Shown: positions 43,673 to 51,292 of the stretch, piece after piece | How positions within the stretch are numbered: position 1 is the first letter of the stretch | Layout of the letters: every line of letters starts with the position of its first letter | Source of the DNA: Bacteroidales bacterium | Lineage (GTDB): Bacteria; Bacteroidota; Bacteroidia; Bacteroidales; UBA932 | Direction of reading: 5' to 3' | Assembly: GCA_017962375.1 (NCBI GenBank) | Contig: JAGCVJ010000009.1 | Coordinates: 1-64,000, forward strand | Length of the DNA: 64,000 nucleotides | Notes under the pieces: model-generated | Told to the model about the DNA's origin: nothing | The model's input: only the letters and a program-made list of their open reading frames with translations | Database searches by the model: none | Made by a program: the position numbers and the translations under genes

Positions 43673-44302
43673 GCAGCATTCAAACCTCGTTCCGGCGGCT
43701 ACAGGCCGCAGGGAACCAACCAATTCCACAAGCCTGCATCCCCTGCAGGGAAGCCTGGCTTGAAAGGGCAGAACAAATTCCGCAAGGAAGATGAAGGCCC
43801 GCGTTTCAACGAGCAGATCAAAGTACCCGAAGTAAGGGTAGTTGGAGACAATGTGCCGGAGCAGAAGATTTATCCTATAGCTCAGGCATTGAAAATGGCT
43901 CAGGATCTTGAGCTTGATTTGGTTGAAATTGTGCCAAACGCTACGCCGCCTGTCTGCAAGATAGTAGACTACCAGAAGTATCTCTATCAGCAGAAGAAAA
44001 AGGCCAAGGAAATGAAGGCCAACGCAGCCAAGACTGAAATCAAGGAACTGCGTTTTGGTCCTCAGACCGACGAGCATGACTTCCAGTTTAAGTTGAACCA
44101 CGCCAAGAATTTCCTCAAGGACGGCTGCAAGGTTAAGGCGTACGTGTTTTTCAAAGGACGCTCAATCTTGTTCTCGGAGCAGGGCGAGAAGCTTCTTCTG
44201 AGATTTGCAGTTGAGCTTGAGGAGTTCGGGAAGGCGGAAAAGATGCCGCTTCTTGAAGGAAAGAGGATGAGCATGATAATTGCACCTATTAAAAAAAAGT
44301 AA
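43670..44302 (+). CDS. infC: Translation initiation factor IF-3 with ATC start
   Basis: IF-3 binds the small subunit, checks the start codon and keeps the subunits apart. From ATC at 43670 the product has 210 residues: a basic Gly/Pro/Lys-rich leader (about 1-42), the N-domain ([17 protein letters not shown]), a lysine-rich linker helix and the C-domain ([28 protein letters not shown]). Starting at the TTG at 43760 would lose 30 residues and leave the AGGAGG 97 bases away. Non-canonical infC starts (AUU in E. coli) let IF-3 limit its own synthesis, so the same is likely here. rpmI follows after 4 bases. Confidence 0.92.
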   Translation: MAAFKPRSGGYRPQGTNQFHKPASPAGKPGLKGQNKFRKEDEGPRFNEQIKVPEVRVVGDNVPEQKIYPIAQALKMAQDLELDLVEIVPNATPPVCKIVDYQKYLYQQKKKAKEMKANAAKTEIKELRFGPQTDEHDFQFKLNHAKNFLKDGCKVKAYVFFKGRSILFSEQGEKLLLRFAVELEEFGKAEKMPLLEGKRMSMIIAPIKKK

Positions 44303-44306
44303 AGAT

Positions 44307-44501
44307 ATGCCAAAATTAAAGACCAAGTCCAGTGCCAAAAAGCGTTTCGAGCTTACTGGCTCGGGTAAAATTAAAAGGCGTCATGCCTACCACAGTCATA
44401 TTCTGACTAAGAAGACCACCAAGCGCAAGAGAAATCTTGCTTACTCCGGTGTAATCGCAGGCAGTGACGAGAAGAGAGTTAAGCAGCTTATACTCTCGTA
44501 G
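44307..44501 (+). CDS. rpmI: 50S ribosomal protein bL35
   Basis: A 64-residue, strongly basic protein starting [18 protein letters not shown], the usual bL35 N-terminus, with [14 protein letters not shown] and KRKRNL further on. The ATG at 44307 is chosen over an upstream frame that overlaps infC. It lies 4 bases after infC and is followed by an 80-base structured gap before rplT, the standard infC-rpmI-rplT order. Confidence 0.97.
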   Translation: MPKLKTKSSAKKRFELTGSGKIKRRHAYHSHILTKKTTKRKRNLAYSGVIAGSDEKRVKQLILS

Positions 44502-44525
44502 TTAAATTATTTATTAACCGGACGT

Positions 44526-44561
44526 CCAGCAGAACAAGTCTCTTATGGAGAAGAGCGCTGG
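44526..44561 (+). other. Structured rpmI-rplT spacer, L20 leader candidate
   Basis: An outer stem CCAGC (44526-44530)/GCTGG (44557-44561) encloses an inner stem CTCTT (44540-44544)/AAGAG (44551-44555) with loop ATGGAG. The GGACGTCC palindrome (44520-44527) overlaps the outer arm and could compete. bL20 represses its own operon through mRNA structure in other bacteria, but binding here is only inferred. Confidence 0.35.
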
Positions 44562-44581
44562 CTTCCACAATATTTAGATTT

Positions 44582-44926
44582 ATGCCAAGAAGTGTAAATT
44601 CTGTAGCGTCAAAAGCACGCCGCAAGAAAATTTTAAAGCAGACCAAAGGCAACTTCCACGCAAGGGCTAATGTCTACACAGTTGCCAAGAACACCCTGGA
44701 AAAGGGTTGGACTCATGCTTACAACGACCGCAAGGACAAGAAGAAGAACTACAGAGTTCTCTGGATCCAGAGAATCAACGCAGCAGTTAGGGCTTACGGC
44801 CTGAACTACTCTCAGTTCATCGGAAAGCTTGCCAAGAGCAACGTGAACCTCAACCGCAAAGTTCTGGCCGACCTGGCCATGAACAATCCTCAGGCTTTTG
44901 AGAAAGTTGTAAAGTCTCTGGACTAA
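44582..44926 (+). CDS. rplT: 50S ribosomal protein bL20
   Basis: The 114-residue bL20 starts [18 protein letters not shown], followed by the long basic helix ([16 protein letters not shown]) and the globular C-terminal part ([35 protein letters not shown]). Length and motifs match the family. It closes the thrS operon. lepB begins 16 bases later and may be read through. Confidence 0.97.
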   Translation: MPRSVNSVASKARRKKILKQTKGNFHARANVYTVAKNTLEKGWTHAYNDRKDKKKNYRVLWIQRINAAVRAYGLNYSQFIGKLAKSNVNLNRKVLADLAMNNPQAFEKVVKSLD

Positions 44927-44942
44927 CAATATATGACCTCAG

Positions 44943-46289
44943 ATGGGATTCTGGCGGAACAAATGGTTTAAGTTTGCCCTTTACGGCACTCTCTACCTTT
45001 TGTGGGTTATATGGCTCGGAAATTACTGGTGGCTTTTGGGCTTGCCGGTAATTTTCGATTTATACGTAACCAAGAAGGTAAAGTGGGCTTTCTGGAGGAG
45101 AAAGGAGAAGAAAGGCAATTTCACCGATACTCTTTTGGACTGGCTGGACGCCGGCATTTTTGCCGTTATTGCAGCCATGGTCATTAAGATATTCTGGTTC
45201 GAGGCCTTCACCATCCCGTCTCCTTCAATGGAAAAGACTCTCCTTACCGGAGACTATCTTTTCGTATCCAAGCTGGCTTACGGCCCTAAAGTTCCGCAGA
45301 CTCCTGTATCTGTGCCGCTGGTGCACAACTCGATATTCGGAGGAGAATCCTATTCAACAGTCATACAGAACAAGTACAGAAGACTCAAAGGTTTCGGAAA
45401 GGTTAAAAGGGAAGACATAGTAGTATTCTCGTTTCCTCACGGAGACTCTGTCCTGAAGCAGATTCCGCAGGCCGACTACTACCAGATGGTACGCCTTAAC
45501 GGCGGAGACAGCAAGGCTGTCATAGACATGTACGGCCCGATGGTGGTCCGTCCTAAGGACAAGAAAGACAATTACGTCAAAAGATGCGTTGCTGTGCCTG
45601 GCGACACTCTCCAGGTCATTGACGGAGCCGTTTATGTAAACCGCAAGAAGGAATCGCCGAGGAATACCCTCCAAAGTTCCTACACAGTGGTTACAAAAGG
45701 CGACCCTATTAACCAGATTATTCTGGAGGAGATGTCTGTCAGCCCGGAGGACGCTTCTTTTGATCCTTCTCTTCCAGGTTATCCCGATATGGCTCTGACA
45801 AAGGAAGAGGCAGAGAAGATTTCACGTCTTCCTATTGTCTTGAGGACTGAGGAGAACATAGACATTTATCCTCCCGATTATCCCGATTCTCCGCTGATGC
45901 TCTTCCCGTTTGACACTCTCCGCAGATGGACAAGAGACAACTACGGGCCGATCTGGATTCCTCAAAAGGGAGCCACGGTTAAGCTGGACGAGATGACTCT
46001 TCCTCTCTATCGCAGAATAATTACCTCATACGAGGACAATACTCTGGAAGAAAAAGACGGCAAGATTTTCATCAACGGACAGGAAACGGATAGCTACACT
46101 TTCCGTCAGGACTATTACTGGATGATGGGTGATAATAGACATAACTCATTGGATTCCAGGTATTGGGGCTTTGTGCCGGAAGACCATATAGTGGGAACTC
46201 CATACATGATCTGGTTCTCCAGAGGCAGTGGCGGAGGATTCCTCGGAATCAGGTGGAACCGGATTTTCAAGTTTGTAAGGCACATTTAA
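44943..46289 (+). CDS. lepB: Signal peptidase I
   Basis: This inner-membrane protease removes Sec signal peptides. The 448-residue protein has two N-terminal hydrophobic segments (about 11-40), a third (about 70-88), the catalytic serine in IPSPSMEKTL and the general-base lysine in YVKRCVAVPGDTL. The closing box is WMMGDNRHNSLDSRYWG. A long insertion between the lysine box and the closing box (about 240-385) makes it larger than E. coli LepB (324), as is common in Bacteroidota. It has no terminator before the rpmB promoter, whose -33 box starts 1 base after the stop codon. Confidence 0.95.
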   Translation: MGFWRNKWFKFALYGTLYLLWVIWLGNYWWLLGLPVIFDLYVTKKVKWAFWRRKEKKGNFTDTLLDWLDAGIFAVIAAMVIKIFWFEAFTIPSPSMEKTLLTGDYLFVSKLAYGPKVPQTPVSVPLVHNSIFGGESYSTVIQNKYRRLKGFGKVKREDIVVFSFPHGDSVLKQIPQADYYQMVRLNGGDSKAVIDMYGPMVVRPKDKKDNYVKRCVAVPGDTLQVIDGAVYVNRKKESPRNTLQSSYTVVTKGDPINQIILEEMSVSPEDASFDPSLPGYPDMALTKEEAEKISRLPIVLRTEENIDIYPPDYPDSPLMLFPFDTLRRWTRDNYGPIWIPQKGATVKLDEMTLPLYRRIITSYEDNTLEEKDGKIFINGQETDSYTFRQDYYWMMGDNRHNSLDSRYWGFVPEDHIVGTPYMIWFSRGSGGGFLGIRWNRIFKFVRHI

Positions 46290-46320
46290 TTTGGGATTTA
46301 GAAAAATCTTTCTATATTTG
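46290..46320 (+). promoter_or_regulatory. Consensus promoter of rpmB-rpmG-DUF4295
   Basis: TTTG (46290-46293), a 19-base spacer and TATATTTG (46313-46320) match the Bacteroidota consensus at every position. The leader is about 45 bases. This is one of the best promoters in the window. Confidence 0.8.
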
Positions 46321-46368
46321 CACCCCGATTTTGAACATTTTGAAATTATAAAATAAAAAGATACAGTT

Positions 46369-46611
46369 ATGGCAAGGGTTTGTCAAATTACAGGTAAAAA
46401 GAGAATGATTGGTAACAACGTTTCTCACTCAAAGAGGCGCACCAAGCGTGAATTCGCCGTTAATCTGAGAGAGAAGAGGTTCTGGCTGGAGAGCGAGAAG
46501 AGATTTGTTACCCTTAAGGTTAGCGCTGCAGGAATGCGCAACATCAACAAGAACGGCCTCGAGGCAGAGCTCAAGAAGGCTATGGAAAATGGTTATATAG
46601 ACATCGTTTAA
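46369..46611 (+). CDS. rpmB: 50S ribosomal protein bL28
   Basis: The 80-residue bL28 begins MARVCQITGKKRMIGNNVSHS, with the family pattern KRRTKREFAVNL, WLESEKRFVTLKVSAAGMR and NKNGLEAEL. It is the first gene of a ribosomal unit with its own strong promoter. rpmG follows after 12 bases. Confidence 0.97.
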   Translation: MARVCQITGKKRMIGNNVSHSKRRTKREFAVNLREKRFWLESEKRFVTLKVSAAGMRNINKNGLEAELKKAMENGYIDIV

Positions 46612-46616
46612 GGAGG
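46610..46616 (+). promoter_or_regulatory. Strong Shine-Dalgarno of rpmG
   Basis: AAGGAGG overlaps the rpmB stop and lies 7 bases before the rpmG ATG at 46624. It is one of the few strong Shine-Dalgarno sites in the window. Confidence 0.6.
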
Positions 46617-46623
46617 TTAGGCT

Positions 46624-46806
46624 ATGGCAAAGAAAGAAAACAGAGTTCAGGTTATCCTCGAGTGCACAGAGCAGAGAGAGAGCGGTGTTCCGGGCATGAG
46701 CCGTTACATCACCACCAAGAACAAGAAGAACACAAACCAGCGTCTGGAGCGTAAAAAATACAATCCATACCTGAAGAGGGTTACGCTGCACAGGGAAGTT
46801 AAATAA
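46624..46806 (+). CDS. rpmG: 50S ribosomal protein bL33
   Basis: The 60-residue bL33 has [38 protein letters not shown] (only the central NKKNT-type motif matters) and [15 protein letters not shown]. The four-cysteine zinc site of other L33 forms is absent: a single cysteine remains, so this is the zinc-free type. It lies between rpmB and the DUF4295 gene and is preceded by AAGGAGG. Confidence 0.96.
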   Translation: MAKKENRVQVILECTEQRESGVPGMSRYITTKNKKNTNQRLERKKYNPYLKRVTLHREVK

Positions 46807-46822
46807 TTAAAACGTTTAGAAT

Positions 46823-46990
46823 ATGGCAAAGAAAGCGGTTGCAACGTTCGCTGGCGACAAGTCGCAGGGAAAGAATGTTGTTAAATGTATCCGCATGGTC
46901 AGAAGCAAGAAGACCGGTTCTTACTATTTTGAAGAGGCCGTTGTTCCAGTAGGACAGGAGAAGGAGTTCCTTCAGGCCAAGAAGAACTAG
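46823..46990 (+). CDS. DUF4295 small basic protein
   Basis: The 55-residue protein (MAKKAVATFAGDKSQGKN, then CIRMVRSKKTGSYYFEEAVV and a Lys-rich end) fits DUF4295, a small Bacteroidota family encoded after rpmB-rpmG. Its size, charge and position suggest a ribosome-associated protein. This is an inference from context. It is the last gene of the unit, and a terminator follows at 47012. Confidence 0.9.
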   Translation: MAKKAVATFAGDKSQGKNVVKCIRMVRSKKTGSYYFEEAVVPVGQEKEFLQAKKN

Positions 46991-47011
46991 TTTTAAGACC
47001 ATCGCAAGAGT

Positions 47012-47045
47012 AAGGCTTCCGGATTGATCCGGAAGTCTTTTTTTT
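47012..47045 (+). terminator. Intrinsic terminator of rpmB-rpmG-DUF4295
   Basis: A perfect 8-base stem CTTCCGGA (47016-47023)/TCCGGAAG (47028-47035) with loop TTGA, extendable by four more pairs including one G-U, is followed by a run of eight T's. Confidence 0.9.
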
Positions 47046-47048
47046 GTG

Positions 47049-47056
47049 TATATTTG
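47049..47056 (+). promoter_or_regulatory. -7 element of ftsY
   Basis: TATATTTG just after the terminator, 33 bases before the ATG at 47090. The -33 region overlaps the terminator stem and has no exact TTTG at normal spacing. Confidence 0.5.
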
Positions 47057-47089
47057 TTATTTGTTTGCAGCAATAAAGAAACACAGGCA

Positions 47090-48085
47090 ATGGGACTTTT
47101 CTCGAGGAAGAAAAAAACGGATGATTCTCTGGATCTGGGCCTTCACAAGACCAGGCGGGGATTCTTTTCCAGGATCGCCGATGCCATTATGGGCAAAACC
47201 GTTGTGGATGACGAGGTTCTGGAGAGCATAGAAGAGGCTCTTATAGGCTCGGATGTGGGCATAGACACCACGTCTGAGATAATGGACAGGCTTCAGGAGA
47301 GAGTCCGCAAGGAAAAGGGCGTTTCCACAGACAGGGTGATGGATATCCTCAAGGAAGAAATTGCCGACATGCTCACCTGTTCTTCCACCAACGGAATTCC
47401 TGATGACGAGTACGTGGAAACTGCATTCAAAGACAACAGCAAGGTTTTCGATTTTTCAAAGAAGCCTTATGTGATAATGATTGTGGGAGTGAACGGAGTG
47501 GGAAAGACCACCACCATCGGCAAGATAGCCTCACAGCTCAAGGACAGTGGCAAGAGAGTCATGATTGGCGCTGCAGACACTTTCAGGGCCGCCGCTGTTG
47601 AGCAGCTGGACATCTGGGCTCAGAGAGCTGGAGTGGAGATCGTGAAGCAGAAGATGGGCGCGGATCCTGCCGCAGTGGCCTTTGACACAGTCAGTTCAGC
47701 TGTTGCCAAAGGAGCGGATGTGGTTATCATCGACACTGCCGGAAGGCTCCACAACAAAATCGGCCTGATGAACGAGCTTACCAAGATTAAGAACGTGATG
47801 AAGAAAGTTGTTCCTGATGCTCCTCACGATGTCATGCTTGTCCTTGACGGATCTACAGGGCAGAACGCCCTGATCCAGGCAAAGGAGTTTTCCAAGGCTA
47901 CTGATATATCTTCCCTGGCTGTCACCAAACTGGACGGCAGCGCCAAGGGAGGCGTTGTCATCGGTATCGCTGAGCAGTTCAAGATTCCCGTAAAGTTCAT
48001 CGGAGTAGGCGAGAAGGTGGGAGATCTGAAGGTGTTCAGCAGGGAGGACTTTGTGGATTCTCTCTTTGACAAGACAAAAGACTAA
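47090..48085 (+). CDS. ftsY: Signal recognition particle receptor FtsY
   Basis: FtsY docks SRP-ribosome complexes at the inner membrane. The 331-residue protein starts MGLFSRKKKTDDS, with a short basic region instead of the long acidic A domain of E. coli. It has the N domain, then the SRP GTPase motifs GVNGVGKTTTIGKIA, DTFRAAAVEQL, IIDTAGRLHNK and TKLDGSAKGG. The ATG at 47090 is preferred because the longer frame begins inside the terminator. It is followed by pheT after 26 bases, a gap that contains an ATCGCGAT palindrome. Confidence 0.96.
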   Translation: MGLFSRKKKTDDSLDLGLHKTRRGFFSRIADAIMGKTVVDDEVLESIEEALIGSDVGIDTTSEIMDRLQERVRKEKGVSTDRVMDILKEEIADMLTCSSTNGIPDDEYVETAFKDNSKVFDFSKKPYVIMIVGVNGVGKTTTIGKIASQLKDSGKRVMIGAADTFRAAAVEQLDIWAQRAGVEIVKQKMGADPAAVAFDTVSSAVAKGADVVIIDTAGRLHNKIGLMNELTKIKNVMKKVVPDAPHDVMLVLDGSTGQNALIQAKEFSKATDISSLAVTKLDGSAKGGVVIGIAEQFKIPVKFIGVGEKVGDLKVFSREDFVDSLFDKTKD

Positions 48086-48092
48086 TCGCGAT
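48085..48092. repeat. ATCGCGAT palindrome before pheT
   Basis: An 8-base palindrome overlapping the last base of the ftsY stop codon, 19 bases before the pheT ATG. The 9-mer ATCGCGATA is shared with the sites at 36139 and 55920. Confidence 0.45.
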
Positions 48093-48111
48093 AATTATAA
48101 AAATCATTGAT

Positions 48112-50583
48112 ATGGATATTTCTTACAATTGGCTGAAAGAGTATGTGAAGTTCGACCTCAATCCAGACGAGGTTGCACAGGCGTTGACCAATATCGGTCT
48201 GGAAGTTGAGCACCAGGATATGGTAGAGGAGATTCCGGGAGGGCTGGAAGGTGTTGTAACCGCCTATGTGGTTGAGTGTGTGGACCATCCTAATTCAGAC
48301 CATCTGCACGTGACCAAGGTTGACTGTGGAACCGGAGAGCTTCTGCAGGTTGTATGCGGCGCTCCAAATGTGGCTGCTGGCCAGAAGGTTCTGCTTGCCA
48401 CAATCAATACAAAGCTGGTTATCAACGGAGAGGAAATCAAGATTAAGAAGAACAAGATCAGGGGCGTGGAGTCATGCGGAATGATTTGCGCTGAGGACGA
48501 GCTTGGAGTAGGAACAGACCACGCAGGCATTATGGTTCTTCCTGCGGACACTCCTGTAGGAATGAAGGCCAGAGACTATTTCGGTTTCAAGACGGATACC
48601 GTTTACACAATCGGCCTTACTCCTAATCGCATAGACGCCGCTTCTTTCATCGGAGTTGCCAGAGACCTTAGCGCTTGGCTTAAGCTAAACAACCTTGGCG
48701 GAGAGCTTACCCTTCCTTCAGTAGAAGGCTTCAAGGCTCCTGAAACTGACAACGGCTCTGTGGATATTGTTGTAAACCAGATAGATGGAGCTCCACGATA
48801 TGCCGGCCTTACAATCAAGGGCATCACCGTGAAGGAGTCTCCGGACTGGATGAAGAAAAAGCTTTTGAGCGTTGGTTTTCGTCCTATAAACAACATCGTT
48901 GACATTACAAATTACATCCTTATAGAAACCGGCAATCCTATGCATGCCTTTGACGTGGACTATGTCAAGGGCAACAAGATTGTTGTGGATTTCTGCCCTG
49001 AGGCCACTCCTTTCGTTACTCTGGACGGAGTTCAGAGGAAGCTTGACAAGCAGGATCTTATGATTTGCAACGCTGAAAGCCCTATGTGCATTGCCGGCGT
49101 TTTCGGAGGCCAGGACAGCGGCGTGAAGGACAGCACCACTTCTGTTTTCCTGGAGAGCGCTTACTTCAATCCGGTTCTTGTCAGGAAGACTTCCAAGAGG
49201 CATACTCTCAAGACCGAGGCCAGCTTCCGCTTTGAGAGGGGATGCGACCCTAACATGGTTCCATACGCTCTCAAGAGGGCTGCCATGCTGGTTCTGGAAC
49301 TTGCCGGCGGAGAGATTGTTGGCCCTGTCAAGGACATGATTTCCAAGCCAATCGAGAAGAAGACAGTTGAGCTTGACTATGCAAGAATGGAGTCTTTGAT
49401 GGGCTGCAAGATTGGAAAGGAGAAGATTCACCAGATTCTGGAATATCTTGAAATGGAGTTCGTGAACGAGACCGAAACCGGCTGCACCGTAAAGGTTCCT
49501 ACATACAGGGTGGATGTTTACCGCGAATGTGACGTGGTGGAGGATGTGCTCCGCATCTGGGGCTACAACAATGTTCCTCTTCCTGGCAGTATGAAGTGCT
49601 CTGTAAACGTGACTCCTCATCCGGACCCAGAGAAGATCAGGAAGACCGCCTGCGAGACATTGACCGCCAACGGTTTTATGGAGATGATGAACAACTCCCT
49701 GACCAAGAGCGCTTACTATGAGGACCTGAAGACTTACCCGACAGACAAGCTGGTTATGATATGCAACCCTCTGTCTTCTGACCTTAACTGCATGAGGCAG
49801 ACTCTGATTCTCAACGGCCTTGAAGTTGTGGCCTATAACATCAACCGCCAGGAGACTCAGCTCAAGCTCTACGAATTCGGCAACGTCTATTCTTTCAACA
49901 AAGATTATGTGAAGCCGGAAGAGGAAAGAAGCACCCTGAAGGCATATTCTGAGCGTCCTAAAGTCTCTATGTTCGTTACGGGCGAGGGGATGAAAGGCTG
50001 GAGGAGCCAGACTGTCAGCGGAGACTACTTCTCTCTCAAAGGATATGTTGAACTTCTCTTGAAGAAATTCGGCATAGAGATCAAAGACCTTGACTATGAG
50101 GGCGCTCCATCTGACATCTTCTCCGAGGGCCTGACCTACAAGCTGAAGGCCAGCGGCAAGGAAATAGTGACAATGGGTGCCATAAAGGACAAGCTAGCCA
50201 AGAAGTTCGGCATCAAGCAGAAGGTCTATGCCGCAGAGTTCTCCTGGGATGTCCTTCTGAACAAGATCAAGAAGAACACTGTCAAGTTCACCGAGCTTCC
50301 TAGATTCCCTGAAGTTAGGCGAGACCTGGCTTTGCTTCTGGATTACCAGGTATCCTTCGCCGACCTCAGAACTGCCGCTTACCAGGCAGAGAAGAAGCTC
50401 CTTAAGAACATTATCCTCTTCGATGTCTACACTGGCGACAAGATTCCTGAGGGCAAGAAGCAGTACGCTATCAGCTTCTATCTCCAGGATCCTGACAAGA
50501 CCTTGACCGACAAGGCTGTGGATGCAATTATGGACAAGCTCCTGAGAATCTTCAAGGAAAGGTTCAACGCTGAACTCAGATAG
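48112..50583 (+). CDS. pheT: Phenylalanine--tRNA ligase beta subunit
   Basis: PheT pairs with PheS in the alpha2-beta2 enzyme that charges tRNA-Phe. The 823 residues cover the N-terminal B1/EMAP-like tRNA-binding region (VVCGAPNVAAGQKV), the B3/B4 editing domain (RPINNIVDITNYI, HAFDVDYV), B5, and the catalytic-like core with RHTLKTEASFRFERG and the FDX-ACB anticodon domain at the end (FPEVRRDLALLLD). Its partner pheS is not adjacent, which is common in Bacteroidota. The next gene starts 20 bases downstream. Confidence 0.97.
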   Translation: MDISYNWLKEYVKFDLNPDEVAQALTNIGLEVEHQDMVEEIPGGLEGVVTAYVVECVDHPNSDHLHVTKVDCGTGELLQVVCGAPNVAAGQKVLLATINTKLVINGEEIKIKKNKIRGVESCGMICAEDELGVGTDHAGIMVLPADTPVGMKARDYFGFKTDTVYTIGLTPNRIDAASFIGVARDLSAWLKLNNLGGELTLPSVEGFKAPETDNGSVDIVVNQIDGAPRYAGLTIKGITVKESPDWMKKKLLSVGFRPINNIVDITNYILIETGNPMHAFDVDYVKGNKIVVDFCPEATPFVTLDGVQRKLDKQDLMICNAESPMCIAGVFGGQDSGVKDSTTSVFLESAYFNPVLVRKTSKRHTLKTEASFRFERGCDPNMVPYALKRAAMLVLELAGGEIVGPVKDMISKPIEKKTVELDYARMESLMGCKIGKEKIHQILEYLEMEFVNETETGCTVKVPTYRVDVYRECDVVEDVLRIWGYNNVPLPGSMKCSVNVTPHPDPEKIRKTACETLTANGFMEMMNNSLTKSAYYEDLKTYPTDKLVMICNPLSSDLNCMRQTLILNGLEVVAYNINRQETQLKLYEFGNVYSFNKDYVKPEEERSTLKAYSERPKVSMFVTGEGMKGWRSQTVSGDYFSLKGYVELLLKKFGIEIKDLDYEGAPSDIFSEGLTYKLKASGKEIVTMGAIKDKLAKKFGIKQKVYAAEFSWDVLLNKIKKNTVKFTELPRFPEVRRDLALLLDYQVSFADLRTAAYQAEKKLLKNIILFDVYTGDKIPEGKKQYAISFYLQDPDKTLTDKAVDAIMDKLLRIFKERFNAELR

Positions 50584-50603
50584 TTACTTCAAACAAAACA
50601 TAT

Positions 50604-51284
50604 ATGAAAAACATCTTGTTAGCGGCAGTCTGCATACTGGCTCTCTCTGCCTGCAAGCAGAACGCCAGCCAGAACATCGAGCAGGCAAAAGAGCCTGCAG
50701 ATAATACGGCAGTACAAACAACAGCCCAGGAAGAAGCGCCTAAGGCTGAAGAAGTTAAGCTTGAGTACCTGTCACAGGATCTTGCAACATTCGAGCTTTA
50801 CGGGCAGGTTCAGTCTGTGACATACACAGAGGATCATGTTTATCCTGTTACCATCTTGTTTGATGAAAATGGAAAAGTGACTGCAATTCAAAAGATTCTC
50901 AGCGATGAGGAAAAGGAGAATGCTGAATTCTCATACAGTTCAGAAGACGGTGCGATCAAATCCATCCAGTTTGCCTCTGATGATCCTTGGATTACATATC
51001 TTGGCTATGAAAAAGGACCTGGATTCAAGGCTCCAAGTTCTTATACAGCTTCCAACCAGACAGGCAATTACACGGAGGAGACTTACCACCGTGATTCTAC
51101 AGGCCGAGTTGTCAGCATAGATGTAGAGGAGGCTATACACTTCAATGTAGTGGAAGACAATACTCCTCTCACCGTTGAGTTCTCAGACTTCGACGAGAAG
51201 GGCAACTGGCTCAAATGCACTCAAAAGTCTGGCGACAACACTTTTGTCAAGCTCCGCGCGATTACTTATTACCCGCAGAAATAA
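50604..51284 (+). CDS. Lipoprotein of unknown function
   Basis: I do not recognise a named family. The 226-residue product has a lipoprotein signal ending in the lipobox LSAC (cysteine 17). An Ala/Glu/Gln/Thr-rich linker to about 52 follows, then a beta-strand-rich region with weak repeats of the type DENGKV, EDGAIKSI, DSTGRVVSI and DEKGNWLKCT. These resemble YD/RHS-like strand repeats seen in many Bacteroidota surface proteins. It probably sits on the outer membrane. The GH18 gene starts 8 bases later, so the two may be expressed together. Confidence 0.8.
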   Translation: MKNILLAAVCILALSACKQNASQNIEQAKEPADNTAVQTTAQEEAPKAEEVKLEYLSQDLATFELYGQVQSVTYTEDHVYPVTILFDENGKVTAIQKILSDEEKENAEFSYSSEDGAIKSIQFASDDPWITYLGYEKGPGFKAPSSYTASNQTGNYTEETYHRDSTGRVVSIDVEEAIHFNVVEDNTPLTVEFSDFDEKGNWLKCTQKSGDNTFVKLRAITYYPQK

Positions 51285-51292
51285 AGAGGTTT

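Noticed and set aside
43760..44302. infC starting at the TTG at 43760
   Set aside because: No Shine-Dalgarno or promoter lies near the TTG, and the frame is open upstream to an ATC with an ideally spaced AGGAGG.
44582..44926. A tRNA or other RNA gene in the rpmI-rplT or neighbouring gaps
   Set aside because: No cloverleaf or CCA-ending structure could be found by eye in any gap of the window.
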